Origin: Bacillus suaedaesalsae
Lineage (GTDB): Bacteria; Bacillota; Bacilli; Bacillales; SA4
Assembly: GCF_016890225.1 (NCBI RefSeq)
Contig: NZ_JAFELM010000013.1
Span: 180,270 to 244,269, forward strand
DNA length: 64,000 bases
Direction of reading: 5' to 3'
Positions 25,429 to 34,391 of this stretch are shown here, one piece after another. The position numbers and the translations under genes are program-made. Below the pieces are notes generated by a model that was not told where the DNA came from, did not search any database, and saw nothing but the letters and a program-made list of their open reading frames with translations. Each line of letters starts with the position of its first letter. Position 1 is the stretch's first letter.

Positions 25429-27177
25429 ATGGATACCACTCAAAAGAACTCTCAAAAATCATTCCTTTCATTAATTTTATCTACACGAATCCCTAAGTTT
25501 ATTTTAACAATTGGATTAATCGGAAGTTTACTTACAACCCTCGCCGGTCTTGCCATTCCATTGTTAACAAGAGAAATGGTAGACGGGTTTTCGATTGAAT
25601 CATTAAATACCCTGTTAATCGTTGCGATTGTAGCCGTGTTTATTTTACAAGCTGTCATTGATGGACTTTCTTTATATGCTTTAACCTATGTAGGTCAACG
25701 AATTGTAGCCCAGCTTCGAGAAAAGATATATTTCAAGCTATTACGCTTACCCGTCACCTACTTTGACAAGCATACAAGTGGTGAGACCGTGAGCCGAGTT
25801 GTAAATGATACGGGAGTATTAAAAGACTTAATTTCTCAACAATTTCCTCAATTTATTAGTGGGATTATCTCTATCATCGGTTCCATCATCATCCTATTTA
25901 TTATGGATTGGAAAATGACGTTATTAATGTTCATTTCCGTTCCTCTTTCGATATTATTTATCGCTCCACTGGGGAGAAGCATGTCTAAAATATCGCGGAA
26001 CCTTCAGGACGAAACCGCAAAATTCACAGCAAATGTTCAACAAACACTAAGTGAAATACGATTAATGAAAGCCTCAAACGCAGAAAAAACAGAAGAGCAG
26101 CGAGGATCTGCCGGAATTGAGAATTTATTTACGTTCGGATTAAAAGAAGGACGTATTTTTGCTTTAATTGGGCCACTTATGTACTTAGTTGTGATGGTCG
26201 TTATTGTAATCATCATCGGCTATGGGGGAATTCGTGTTTCAGAAGGTACAATGACAACTGGTTCACTAGTTGCTTTCTTACTGTACCTATTTCAAATTAT
26301 TTACCCGATTACATCGTTTACCATGTTTTTCACTCAGCTTCAAAAGGCAAAGGGAGCAACGGAACGCATTATTGATATATTAGATGAAGATGTAGAGCCA
26401 GGACAAACAGGAAGGGACCTCGACATCTCCAATCAAGAAATTCGTGTACAGAATGTGTCGTTCTCCTTTAGTGAAGATGAACCAATTGTAAAAAATGTAT
26501 CCTTTGATGTTCCCGCCGGTTCCGTCGTAGCGTTTGCAGGACCAAGTGGTGGAGGAAAAACGACAATGTTTGGATTACTAGAACGCTATTACGAACCAAC
26601 ATCCGGACAAATTCTAATCGGAGATACACCAATCAGTGAATTGTCTATCTACTCATGGAGAAGACAAATTGGTTATGTTTCACAAGATAGTCCAATGATG
26701 GTTGGGACTATCCGTGAAAATTTATGCTACGGACTTGATAATGTAGGTGAAATTAAGGATGACCGTCTTTGGGAAGTAGCCAAAATGGCGTATGCCGATC
26801 AGTTTATTCAGGAGTTTCCAAAAGGACTAGACACTGAGGTTGGCGAACGTGGTGTAAAGCTTTCCGGAGGACAAAGGCAGAGAATCGCAATTGCCAGGGC
26901 GTTTCTAAGAGATCCGAAAATATTAATGATGGATGAAGCAACAGCAAGCCTTGACAGTCAATCAGAAGCCATTGTACAGCAAGCACTCTCACGACTGATG
27001 GAAGGCCGCACTACCTTTATTATTGCCCACCGCCTTTCTACAATTGTCCATGCTGATAAAATCATCTTTATTGAAAAAGGAGAAATTACAGGTACAGGTA
27101 CTCACCAAGAGCTCGTTCAATCTCACGAGTTGTATCGAGAATTCGCAGAACAACAGCTAACAAAAGAACAAGTATAG
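25429..27177 (+). CDS. bmrA: BmrA-type homodimeric multidrug ABC exporter
   Basis: 582 residues, with permease domain (about 20-320; KLPVSYFD-like element present as RLPVTYFDKHTSGETVSRVV) and ATPase with Walker A GPSGGGKTT, signature LSGGQRQR, Walker B ILMMDEATASLD and switch His IIAHRLSTI. It matches B. subtilis BmrA closely over the full length as I recall that sequence, including IFIEKGEITGTGTHQELVQS and YREFAEQQL at the end. BmrA pumps hydrophobic drugs out as a homodimer. AAAAGGAG precedes the ATG. It sits directly beside an ABC-F remnant whose own function may also have been drug resistance. Confidence 0.9.
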   Translation: MDTTQKNSQKSFLSLILSTRIPKFILTIGLIGSLLTTLAGLAIPLLTREMVDGFSIESLNTLLIVAIVAVFILQAVIDGLSLYALTYVGQRIVAQLREKIYFKLLRLPVTYFDKHTSGETVSRVVNDTGVLKDLISQQFPQFISGIISIIGSIIILFIMDWKMTLLMFISVPLSILFIAPLGRSMSKISRNLQDETAKFTANVQQTLSEIRLMKASNAEKTEEQRGSAGIENLFTFGLKEGRIFALIGPLMYLVVMVVIVIIIGYGGIRVSEGTMTTGSLVAFLLYLFQIIYPITSFTMFFTQLQKAKGATERIIDILDEDVEPGQTGRDLDISNQEIRVQNVSFSFSEDEPIVKNVSFDVPAGSVVAFAGPSGGGKTTMFGLLERYYEPTSGQILIGDTPISELSIYSWRRQIGYVSQDSPMMVGTIRENLCYGLDNVGEIKDDRLWEVAKMAYADQFIQEFPKGLDTEVGERGVKLSGGQRQRIAIARAFLRDPKILMMDEATASLDSQSEAIVQQALSRLMEGRTTFIIAHRLSTIVHADKIIFIEKGEITGTGTHQELVQSHELYREFAEQQLTKEQV

Positions 27178-27185
27178 GTAACATA

Positions 27186-27221
27186 AAAAAATGGCCATCT
27201 ATCGAGACTTGGCCATTTTTC
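27186..27221. terminator. Bidirectional terminator
   Basis: AAAAATGGCCA / TGGCCATTTTT with a 12-base loop between convergent bmrA and the DctP-fusion gene. Confidence 0.85.
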
Positions 27222-27269
27222 ATCTTGGACTATCGCTATAGTAACCTTTCCCTCACGAATGTGAAGTTC

Positions 27270-28970
27270 TTAGCCTACCTGCTTTAATGCCTTAATCGTT
27301 TTTAATAAAGTCTCTGTTTCAATTTCCTTTGCCAACGTTTGCTGAATAGGCTCCACAATATGCTTGAATAGATGTGGATCCGTGTGGAATATTTCTGCCC
27401 CTTCTTGTACAGCAATTTCTTTATAAACGGCTTCCTGTTCATATACTGCTCGTCTTTCCTCTTCAACTGCTGACCTTGCTGCTTCCATTATCAGTTTCTT
27501 TTGATGTCTCGATAACGCATTGTACGTTTTTCCGTTCATTAATAGAAAGCGCGTTGTATAATCATGGCCCGTCTCCGTAATATATTTACCATTATCTGTT
27601 TTATGGTGTTTTTGTTGAACAAAGTAAGGATACGCATTCTCTGCAAAGTCTATTGTTTTTTGTTGAAGTCCTTGATAGATTTCCCCCCAAACTAAAGAGG
27701 TCGTAATCGCACCGATTTTTGTTAAATATTCAGCCGCAACACCTGTCGTTTGAGTTCGTACAGTCATTCCTTTTAAATCTTCTAATCCAGCAATCGGTTT
27801 CTTGCCATAATAGTGCCTTACACCAGCGGACATGTAACCTAATACGTGTAGGCTGTTATTCGATTTTCTCTTAATGAGAGAAGACATGTATTGTCCAACC
27901 TTACCATCAACAGCTCTCTCCCAGTGATCGTAATTATCGAATAAATAAGGTATTGTCAAAAGGTCAAGTTCTTCAATCCCTATCCTAGATACCACATCCG
28001 GTGAAACGACCACTACATCAATCGTTCCCTTTTGAAGCTTTGTTAATAGTTCGATTTCACTTGTCCCTAACGTTCCTGCATGTATTTCAACTTGAAGTGT
28101 ATCATTTGAAATTCTTTCAATTTCTTCTTTAAACTTCTGCATCCCAATATGATAAGGATTTTCAAGTGATGTTTGATTATGCGCAACCGTAATCTTAAGT
28201 TTCTCACTTGTAGCTTGTCCCACCCTCTGAAAGAGCTTTTCAACAAGCTTCCTTTTTCTCTGTTGTTGATTGAGCATTGGGTTAGCCTTCCAAAGATTCT
28301 TATCTTTTGTAATCTCCGTAAAGTAATCTCCAATTGACTTTTGATAATCACTAAAAAACTCGATAGAACGACTTATTTTAAGACATGCATGCGCATACTT
28401 CACTTTGAATTCTTCCTTATACATTTCAAGACTATGACTTTGGATATATCGATCTTTATCCAGAATAAAGCTATTGTAATGATCGATTTCCTCTAAATAA
28501 TGAATGACCTCAACATAGACATGACCGTCTAATTTTGCTGCCACTGGCAGGAGTTTGTTACTGTATGTATTCTTTAACTCTTTTAGAGTTTCATATTTTA
28601 TCCCTACTAATTCCGGGTGTTCAGTAACCTTAGTAATCATAGATTTAAATTCTGCAAGAAACTTTTCACTCTCAATTTTCACACTATTGATCGCTTCTAT
28701 TTTCTGAGGAAAGGATTGAATAAATTCATTCTCTAAGTCCTTCGCATATGCCTTTTTATAGGAATTATCAGAATGTCTAATCGTTAAAGAAACCCCAACA
28801 ATCGTTAAAAGTCCTCCTAAAATGGATCCAAAATAAGCTAACGTATCCGGTTCAGCAAACTTTAGACCTAATGCCCTAATAAACGTCATCGGAATGATTG
28901 GAAAAACTATTAAGGTAACAATAATTAGTAGGTTGGTAGGTTTTAAAATAGCTGTCCACTTCTTTTTCAT
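27270..28970 (-). CDS. Two-helix membrane anchor fused to a TRAP-type DctP solute-binding domain
   Basis: 566 residues from ATG 28970 (GAGG upstream). The basic N-terminus is followed by two membrane helices (about 14-35 and 44-64; second is YFGSILGGLLTIVGVSLTI), then a helical charged region (to about 250) and a complete DctP domain (about 257 to the end): ITVAHNQTSLENPYHIGMQK, LKGMTVRTQTTG with the ligand-binding Arg, WGEIYQGLQQKTIDFAENAY. TRAP binding proteins are normally secreted and work with DctQ/DctM carriers; none is adjacent. Basic residues flank both helices on the inner side (MKKKW and RHSDNSYKK), so the binding domain is predicted to face the cytoplasm. It may be a membrane-tethered ligand sensor. 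Architecture is seen; role is inference. Confidence 0.82.
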   Translation of the reverse strand: MKKKWTAILKPTNLLIIVTLIVFPIIPMTFIRALGLKFAEPDTLAYFGSILGGLLTIVGVSLTIRHSDNSYKKAYAKDLENEFIQSFPQKIEAINSVKIESEKFLAEFKSMITKVTEHPELVGIKYETLKELKNTYSNKLLPVAAKLDGHVYVEVIHYLEEIDHYNSFILDKDRYIQSHSLEMYKEEFKVKYAHACLKISRSIEFFSDYQKSIGDYFTEITKDKNLWKANPMLNQQQRKRKLVEKLFQRVGQATSEKLKITVAHNQTSLENPYHIGMQKFKEEIERISNDTLQVEIHAGTLGTSEIELLTKLQKGTIDVVVVSPDVVSRIGIEELDLLTIPYLFDNYDHWERAVDGKVGQYMSSLIKRKSNNSLHVLGYMSAGVRHYYGKKPIAGLEDLKGMTVRTQTTGVAAEYLTKIGAITTSLVWGEIYQGLQQKTIDFAENAYPYFVQQKHHKTDNGKYITETGHDYTTRFLLMNGKTYNALSRHQKKLIMEAARSAVEEERRAVYEQEAVYKEIAVQEGAEIFHTDPHLFKHIVEPIQQTLAKEIETETLLKTIKALKQVG

Positions 28971-29219
28971 GATAATCCTCAACTTTCAGTAAATTTCATC
29001 ATGAATCTATTATAGTACTTTGGCACTGGACTAAGGAACTACTTTTGACTTTTTGTTTACTTATTTACGGCGTCATTCGTACTATCACCAGTATTACTAT
29101 AGTCGCATTATTCAAAAAGAACAAAGTCGAAATTATAATCCGTTAGTCTGATTCTTCTTGTCCTTCCAAAGTTATACAATTAAGTTGTTTGAAAATTCTA
29201 TACATAATGGAGGGTTATG

Positions 29220-30569
29220 ATGAAGAAGAAACTGATTTCAGGTGCTTTAACCGCTACATTGAGTGCTGCTGCTTTTCTTGGAAGTTTCGGGGTAAGTACA
29301 CAAGCACAATCAGTAGAAAAGGATTACTTAGTTGTATTTAAGAACGAGGCAAGTCTTCCTTCAAATTACTTAGATGTTATTAAGAAGCATGGTGGTGAAG
29401 TGGAGAAAACTTTACCGAAATTAGGAGCAGTAAAAGTCAGCTCAGATAACCCGGAATTTTTAGCAGATATTAAAAAGAATAGTGCAGTTTTAGATGCTGG
29501 ATCTGAGAACACTGTGTATCCAGAAGCTCCAGTTGCAGTAGAGACAGTTGATCGCGACTTTGTCTCCTCTGAAGCGAACGATTTATATAACACGTACCAA
29601 TGGGATATTAAACAAGTTACAAACGACGGTGCTTCATGGAAGCTAGACGGAGGAACTGGAGAATCTGCTAATGGCAAGGATATTGTAGTAGCTGTTGTTG
29701 ATACAGGAATTGATTATACACACCCGGATCTTAAAGCTAATTATGCATATGGAAAATCCTTTGTTCCTGGTTACCCTGATGCAATGGATCAAAACGGCCA
29801 TGGAACTCACGTAGCTGGCTCTATTGCTGCAAATGGCCGTGTACTTGGAATTGGACCTGAGCTAAAAGTAGCTGCATACCGTGTATTCGGTCCAACTGGT
29901 GGGGCATCCACTTCAGATATTGCTAACGCTTTAATGACAGCAGCTGATGACAATGTTGATGTTGTAAACATGTCACTTGGAGGCTATGATTGGTTCCAAA
30001 ATCCTGACTATGCAACGAAGGACACTGTAGCAGATGTTCGTCTATTCAATCGTGCCATCCAATACGCAATTAATAAGGGCGTAACAGTTGTTGGTTCTGC
30101 AGGAAATAATGCTGTTGATCTAACTAGTCCTGGTAAGCTATCAGGAGATGACAATGGAGCAACACACAGAAGCCCAAGTAGCCAAACGCTAATTCGTGTA
30201 GCTGCAGGTGGAGAAGCGAAGAACCTTACATTCTATTCAAACTATGGTGTTGGGAAAATTGACGTAATCGCACCAGGTGGAGACTACGGTTTAAAATATG
30301 CAGAAACACGTAACCCACTAGATGCTGACCGTAATAAGTTAGCACTATCCACTGTTCCAGGTGGTTATGCATTCTATGCAGGAACATCAATGGCAGCTCC
30401 TAAAACAGCTGGTCTAGCAGGTGTTATCATTGCGAAGCATGGTAAAGATGTATTATCACCAGCACAGGTAAAACACATTATCCAAAGCTCAGCTGACGAC
30501 TTGTTCAAGCCAGGTTATGACGGAGAGTCTGGATTTGGATTAATTAATGCGGTGAATGCGTTAGATTAA
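29220..30569 (+). CDS. Secreted subtilisin-family serine protease (S8) with propeptide
   Basis: About 449 residues. Signal peptide KKKLISGALTATLSAAAF ending near AQS, then an I9-type propeptide (DYLVVFKNEASLPSNYLDVI) and the catalytic domain with Asp in VVDTGIDYTHPDL, His in NGHGTHVAGSIAA, oxyanion Asn in GSAGNN and Ser in GTSMAAPKTAGLAG. All three catalytic residues are present. The protein ends soon after the catalytic domain, without cell-wall repeats. The second of two ATGs has GGAGGG at better spacing. It stands alone with a very strong terminator. Extracellular protein degradation is the expected role. Confidence 0.93.
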   Translation: MKKKLISGALTATLSAAAFLGSFGVSTQAQSVEKDYLVVFKNEASLPSNYLDVIKKHGGEVEKTLPKLGAVKVSSDNPEFLADIKKNSAVLDAGSENTVYPEAPVAVETVDRDFVSSEANDLYNTYQWDIKQVTNDGASWKLDGGTGESANGKDIVVAVVDTGIDYTHPDLKANYAYGKSFVPGYPDAMDQNGHGTHVAGSIAANGRVLGIGPELKVAAYRVFGPTGGASTSDIANALMTAADDNVDVVNMSLGGYDWFQNPDYATKDTVADVRLFNRAIQYAINKGVTVVGSAGNNAVDLTSPGKLSGDDNGATHRSPSSQTLIRVAAGGEAKNLTFYSNYGVGKIDVIAPGGDYGLKYAETRNPLDADRNKLALSTVPGGYAFYAGTSMAAPKTAGLAGVIIAKHGKDVLSPAQVKHIIQSSADDLFKPGYDGESGFGLINAVNALD

Positions 30570-30576
30570 TTAAAAT

Positions 30577-30618
30577 AAGGGACAGTTACTTAACACGTAT
30601 AAGTAACTGTCCCTTTTC
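30577..30618 (+). terminator. Very strong rho-independent terminator
   Basis: AAGGGACAGTTACTTA / TAAGTAACTGTCCCTT, sixteen paired bases with a seven-base loop, followed by TTTTC; directly after the subtilisin gene. Confidence 0.92.
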
Positions 30619-30718
30619 TAGTTTAACTTCGGAGTTCTTCCCCAACTAAAAATTCCATAATAACAATGAGTCAATGCTATACTTGAGAAATATTGATGTT
30701 AAAGGAGTTCTTTTGTTG

Positions 30719-31909
30719 ATGCAGAAATCTAAAGCTATTACTCAACCTTACATATACTTATTAATTGCAGGAATTGTATTAATCGCCTTTAATTTACGTC
30801 CAGCTATCACTTCTCTTGGTCCGCTAGTAGGAATGATTCAGAAGGATATTGGATTAGCTCATTGGAGTGCAGGTCTTTTAATGAGCTTACCGTTAATAGT
30901 ATTTGCGGTGATGTCTCCCCTAGTTCCAAAGATTGCTTCCAGACTGACGAATGAGAAGACATTAATTTTAGGATTAGCTTTTTTATTAGTTGGAATTTCG
31001 ATACGATATATCCCAACTACCTTCTTTCTTTTTTCGGGTACTCTCTTAGCCGGCACCGGGATTGCTGTAGGAAATGTGTTGTTACCTGCTGTTGTAAAGG
31101 AGCGGTTTCCTGAAAAGTTTGGTCTGATGACAAGTGTGTATTCAACATCGATGGGATTAATTGCGTCTTTAGCATCTGGAGTAAGTGTTCCATTAGCTGT
31201 TAATTACAACCTTGGATGGAAGGGTGCTCAGGTTATTTGGGCAATACCAGTTGCCGTTGCGATTGTAGTGTGGTTATTTCTATTGAAAAGAAATAAAAAT
31301 AGAAGTATTCATCAGGAAAGGAAGAGTTCCCAATTCAATCAGATTTGGAGATCGCCACTTGCTTGGCAGTTAGCCATTTTTATGGGAGTGCAATCATTTC
31401 TATTTTATGTAACCGTATCATGGTTACCTGAAATTCTACATAGTCATGGAATCAGTTTAGCAACAGCAGGCTGGTTACTTTCTTTCACCCAACTGATAGG
31501 GCTTCCTGCAAGCTTTATTATTCCTGTACTAGCAGGACGTTTCGCCACACAAGTATGGATTGCATTTAGTCTCGGCATTTTATCCATATTAGGATATAGT
31601 GGATTACTGATAGGCTCCTCTTATCCAGTTATCATCGTAAGTATCATTTTAATCGGAGTTGCACTAGGAGGAAGTTTTCCGTTAGCTCTTACCTATATCG
31701 GACTACGATCACGAACTGGACAGCAGGCTTCGGAGTTATCCGGCATGGCCCAATCAACAGGTTATATACTTGCAGCTGTTGGGCCTTTGTTTATCGGATA
31801 TTTGTTTGATTTAACACACGTATGGACAACTCCACTTCTGACGTTAGTTGCTGTGTCATTCATTGTTATGGTGTTTTCTATGCTGGCTGGTCGAAATAAA
31901 TATGTATGA
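30719..31909 (+). CDS. Major facilitator transporter, CynX/YycB family
   Basis: About 397 residues and twelve hydrophobic segments. The N-terminal IAFNLRPAITSLGPLVG and GTGIAVGNVLLPAVVKERFP are typical of the CynX/NimT (cyanate and 2-nitroimidazole transporter) group of MFS carriers. Substrate is unknown. Start choice: AAAGGAG (30701-30707) is followed by TTG (30713), TTG (30716) and ATG (30719) in frame; I give the ATG, though the second TTG has the best spacing. The upstream ATG at 30674 is 5' of the ribosome site and unlikely. Confidence 0.87.
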   Translation: MQKSKAITQPYIYLLIAGIVLIAFNLRPAITSLGPLVGMIQKDIGLAHWSAGLLMSLPLIVFAVMSPLVPKIASRLTNEKTLILGLAFLLVGISIRYIPTTFFLFSGTLLAGTGIAVGNVLLPAVVKERFPEKFGLMTSVYSTSMGLIASLASGVSVPLAVNYNLGWKGAQVIWAIPVAVAIVVWLFLLKRNKNRSIHQERKSSQFNQIWRSPLAWQLAIFMGVQSFLFYVTVSWLPEILHSHGISLATAGWLLSFTQLIGLPASFIIPVLAGRFATQVWIAFSLGILSILGYSGLLIGSSYPVIIVSIILIGVALGGSFPLALTYIGLRSRTGQQASELSGMAQSTGYILAAVGPLFIGYLFDLTHVWTTPLLTLVAVSFIVMVFSMLAGRNKYV

Positions 31910-31945
31910 GAAACTAACCAGGATGCCACGTAATGTGAAAAAAGA

Positions 31946-31993
31946 AATAGGATAGTCGAACAGGAAGAAACCTGTTTGACTATCCTATTTTGC
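31946..31993. terminator. Bidirectional terminator
   Basis: AAATAGGATAGTC-g-AACAGG / CCTGTT-t-GACTATCCTATTTT, a long interrupted stem between the MFS gene and the convergent reductase gene. Confidence 0.85.
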
Positions 31994-31999
31994 ATTCAT

Positions 32000-33037
32000 T
32001 CAGCTTTGCAAGATACTTCTTTTTAAAAACTCTCTATTTTTCTCTTTGAATTTGTCATTATGCGAAGAAACCATTGCATATTTGTCGGCTTGTGGATCAA
32101 TATACAATTTAGCATTATTGACCGCCAGCACTGCATCTTGAAACGTACCAACTAACAGTCCTACTTTGTCGTCATAAGAAATAATATCACCAGCACCAAA
32201 TATTCCTGGCACAGATGTACTACACTGTCCTCGACCTTCTAAATAATAATCATCTTTTCTCTGTGGTTGAATATCATCAGCAAACGATAATGACACTTCA
32301 CGATTATAGCCATGACTAATTAGAACATCATCAACCTCCAGCTGATACGTCTCTCCATCTTGTGAAACGATAACTTCTTGTATAGCCGTTTTTTGATCAT
32401 TTGATAGTAAAGATTGTATTTCAGCATTCAGCATTATTTGTACACCATGTTCTTTTAACTTTTCTACTTGAGACTCATGTGCAGTTAACTGCTCTTTGCG
32501 ATAAATCACAACCACTTCTTTTGCTACGAGCAAAAGTTCCACCGCCCAGTCAATCGCTCCATTTCCTCCACCTGATACTAGAACTCTTTTATTACGAAAG
32601 CGCTCCAAACCTAAGATCGTATAATGTAAATTTGTCATTTCATACTTTTCTGCGCCTTCAACTTCAAGTTTAATAGGATTTAGGATTCCTCCACCCACAG
32701 CTACAATGATGGTTTTGGAATAATGAACTTCTCCTGTATTCGTTGAGATCACAAACATATCATCATGTTTACTTATAAGTTCCACTTTAGAATTTAAGCA
32801 TATTGTTGGTGAAAACGTGTTTGCTTGCTGTATTAAATTTTGAACAAACTGTTGTGCTTGTTGCGGCGGAAGCCCTCCAACATCCCATAAGACCTTCTCA
32901 GGATAAGTATTCACCTTGCCACCTAAAACAGGTTGTACCTCGATAATCTTCGTCTTCATATTACGCAAACCACTATAAAAAGCACTATATAAGCCAGATG
33001 GACCGCCACCAATAATTGTTACGTCAAAGAGCTCCAT
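32000..33037 (-). CDS. Ferredoxin/flavodoxin-NADP reductase, thioredoxin-reductase-like type (YcgT/YumC)
   Basis: 345 residues: FAD-binding GGGPSGLYSAFYSGLRNMK at the N-terminus, NADPH-binding SGGGNGAIDWAVELL (about 155-170), and a C-terminal FAD contact GIFGAGDIISYDDKVGLL. No CxxC redox pair is present, so it is not a thioredoxin reductase but the low-molecular-weight ferredoxin-NADP reductase of Firmicutes. Two Fur-like boxes precede it and it diverges from a siderophore operon, so its likely job is supplying electrons for iron release or iron-limited metabolism. Confidence 0.88.
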   Translation of the reverse strand: MELFDVTIIGGGPSGLYSAFYSGLRNMKTKIIEVQPVLGGKVNTYPEKVLWDVGGLPPQQAQQFVQNLIQQANTFSPTICLNSKVELISKHDDMFVISTNTGEVHYSKTIIVAVGGGILNPIKLEVEGAEKYEMTNLHYTILGLERFRNKRVLVSGGGNGAIDWAVELLLVAKEVVVIYRKEQLTAHESQVEKLKEHGVQIMLNAEIQSLLSNDQKTAIQEVIVSQDGETYQLEVDDVLISHGYNREVSLSFADDIQPQRKDDYYLEGRGQCSTSVPGIFGAGDIISYDDKVGLLVGTFQDAVLAVNNAKLYIDPQADKYAMVSSHNDKFKEKNREFLKRSILQS

Positions 33038-33071
33038 GTTATCCCCCTAAATTACTAACTATATTAAATTC

Positions 33072-33086
33072 TGATAATCATTCTCA
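33072..33086. promoter_or_regulatory. Fur box upstream of ferredoxin-NADP reductase
   Basis: TGATAATCATTCTCA matches the Fur 7-1-7 core TGATAATnATTATCA at 14 of 15 positions counting n as free. It lies about 35 bases upstream of the reductase start, in the right place to repress it when iron is plentiful. Confidence 0.8.
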
Positions 33087-33101
33087 ATACATATATACTA
33101 A

Positions 33102-33116
33102 TGATAATGAAAATTA
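33102..33116. promoter_or_regulatory. Second, weaker Fur-like box
   Basis: TGATAATGAAAATTA keeps the left Fur arm exactly but a poor right arm. It is 15 bases beyond the first box and may allow cooperative binding at the reductase promoter. Confidence 0.45.
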
Positions 33117-33253
33117 ATTTCAATAATATTTTTACAAATCACATAAATCATTATTTAAATGTAAATAAACTGCGAATTTACTTGTATGTAGTATTACTAT
33201 TGACCCCATTTTCTCCTGTAGTAGAGTTCTAATTTAATTGATAAATATTTTCA

Positions 33254-33283
33254 TTGACAGCCCAATTAGAGTAGGTATATAGT
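33254..33283 (+). promoter_or_regulatory. Sigma-A-type promoter of siderophore operon
   Basis: TTGACA (33254-33259) and TATAGT (33278-33283), 18 bases apart; TATATA two bases earlier is an alternative -10. The Fur box begins just downstream, so Fur would block polymerase. Confidence 0.75.
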
Positions 33284-33285
33284 AA

Positions 33286-33306
33286 TGATAATGATAACTA
33301 TTATCA
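33286..33306. promoter_or_regulatory. Fur box of siderophore operon
   Basis: TGATAATGATAACTATTATCA contains GATAATGATAACTATTATC, close to the 19-base Fur consensus, placed immediately 3' of the -10 element and 29 bases before the binding-protein ATG. Confidence 0.88.
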
Positions 33307-33334
33307 ATTACATAAGATAAGGAAGTGCATACAA

Positions 33335-34390
33335 ATGAATGCCAAAAGAAAGATTTCATTATTTACAACATTATTAGTTGCTCTCATGATCGCACTTGTT
33401 GGTTGTACAAGTTCACAATCTGAGCCAGCTTCAAAAGAAGACTCTCAAGCGAAAACATCTGATTCAAAGGAATCAAATACTGAATATCCAATAGTGATTA
33501 AACATGCATTAGGTGAAACGACTATTGAAGAAAAGCCAGAACGTGTTGTCTCGATTTCATGGGCAAACCATGATGTTGTTCTTGCACTAGGCGTAGTGCC
33601 AGTAGGTTTCTCAGCTGCAAACTACGGTGTTCAAGATGACAGCGGAATGTTACCTTGGACTGCTGAGAAATTAAAAGAACTTGGCGAAGAAAAGCCAAAT
33701 ATTTTCCAAGATACTGACGGTTTAGATTTTGAAGCGATTGCAGATGCAAATCCAGATGTAATTCTTGCAGCATACTCAGGTATTACTCAAGAAGAATATG
33801 ATACTTTAAGCGAAATTGCTCCAGTAGTTGCATACCAAACTAGCCCTTGGGTAGCTTCATGGCGTGAACAAGTAACATACAACTCAATCGGTATGGGAAT
33901 GGAAGAAGAAGGTAAGCAACTTATTGCTGATACAGAGAAACTAATTCAAGAGAAAGCAAATGAACACGCTGATCTTAAAGGAAAAAAAGCTGCATTCGTA
34001 AGTCTTAACGCTGCTGATTTATCTAAGTTTTACATTTATTCACCAACAGATCCACGTGGTGCATTCCTTTCTGAGTTAGGAATGGAATATCCTGAAAGTA
34101 TTACAAGTCAAATCACGGACGATAGTTTCTTCATTGAAGTAAGTGCTGAAAATGCAGATATGCTTAATGATGTTGATATTTTTGTTTCATATGGTAATGA
34201 AGATACACTTGCAGCCTTGCAAGCTGATCCTATCTTAGGGAAAATTCCAGCTGTAGAGAGAGGTTCTGTTGTTATTATTGGAGATAACACTCCACTTGCA
34301 GCAGCAGGAAATCCAAACCCACTTGCTATTAAATACTCTATTGATGAGTACTTAACATTACTATCAGAAGCTGTAAGCAAAGTGAAATAA
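33335..34390 (+). CDS. Iron-siderophore ABC transporter binding lipoprotein (FecB/FhuD-like)
   Basis: 351 residues. Signal peptide with lipobox LVGC places it on the outer membrane face, followed by a Ser/Lys-rich linker and a periplasmic-binding type III fold: ALGETTIEEKPERVVSISW, GLDFEAIADANPDVILAAYS, GITQEEYDTLSEIAPVVAYQ. It is most like YfiY-type binding proteins for carboxylate (schizokinen/arthrobactin-like) siderophores, an inference from general pattern. First gene of a four-gene operon under a Fur box. Confidence 0.92.
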   Translation: MNAKRKISLFTTLLVALMIALVGCTSSQSEPASKEDSQAKTSDSKESNTEYPIVIKHALGETTIEEKPERVVSISWANHDVVLALGVVPVGFSAANYGVQDDSGMLPWTAEKLKELGEEKPNIFQDTDGLDFEAIADANPDVILAAYSGITQEEYDTLSEIAPVVAYQTSPWVASWREQVTYNSIGMGMEEEGKQLIADTEKLIQEKANEHADLKGKKAAFVSLNAADLSKFYIYSPTDPRGAFLSELGMEYPESITSQITDDSFFIEVSAENADMLNDVDIFVSYGNEDTLAALQADPILGKIPAVERGSVVIIGDNTPLAAAGNPNPLAIKYSIDEYLTLLSEAVSKVK

Positions 34391-34391
34391 A

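Noticed and set aside
29366..29677. Antisense ORFs within the subtilisin, ABC exporter and siderophore genes
   Set aside because: They are frame shadows of well-supported genes, with low-complexity translations and no ribosome sites.
32000..33037. Thioredoxin reductase
   Set aside because: FAD and NADPH motifs are present, but the redox-active CxxC pair is missing.
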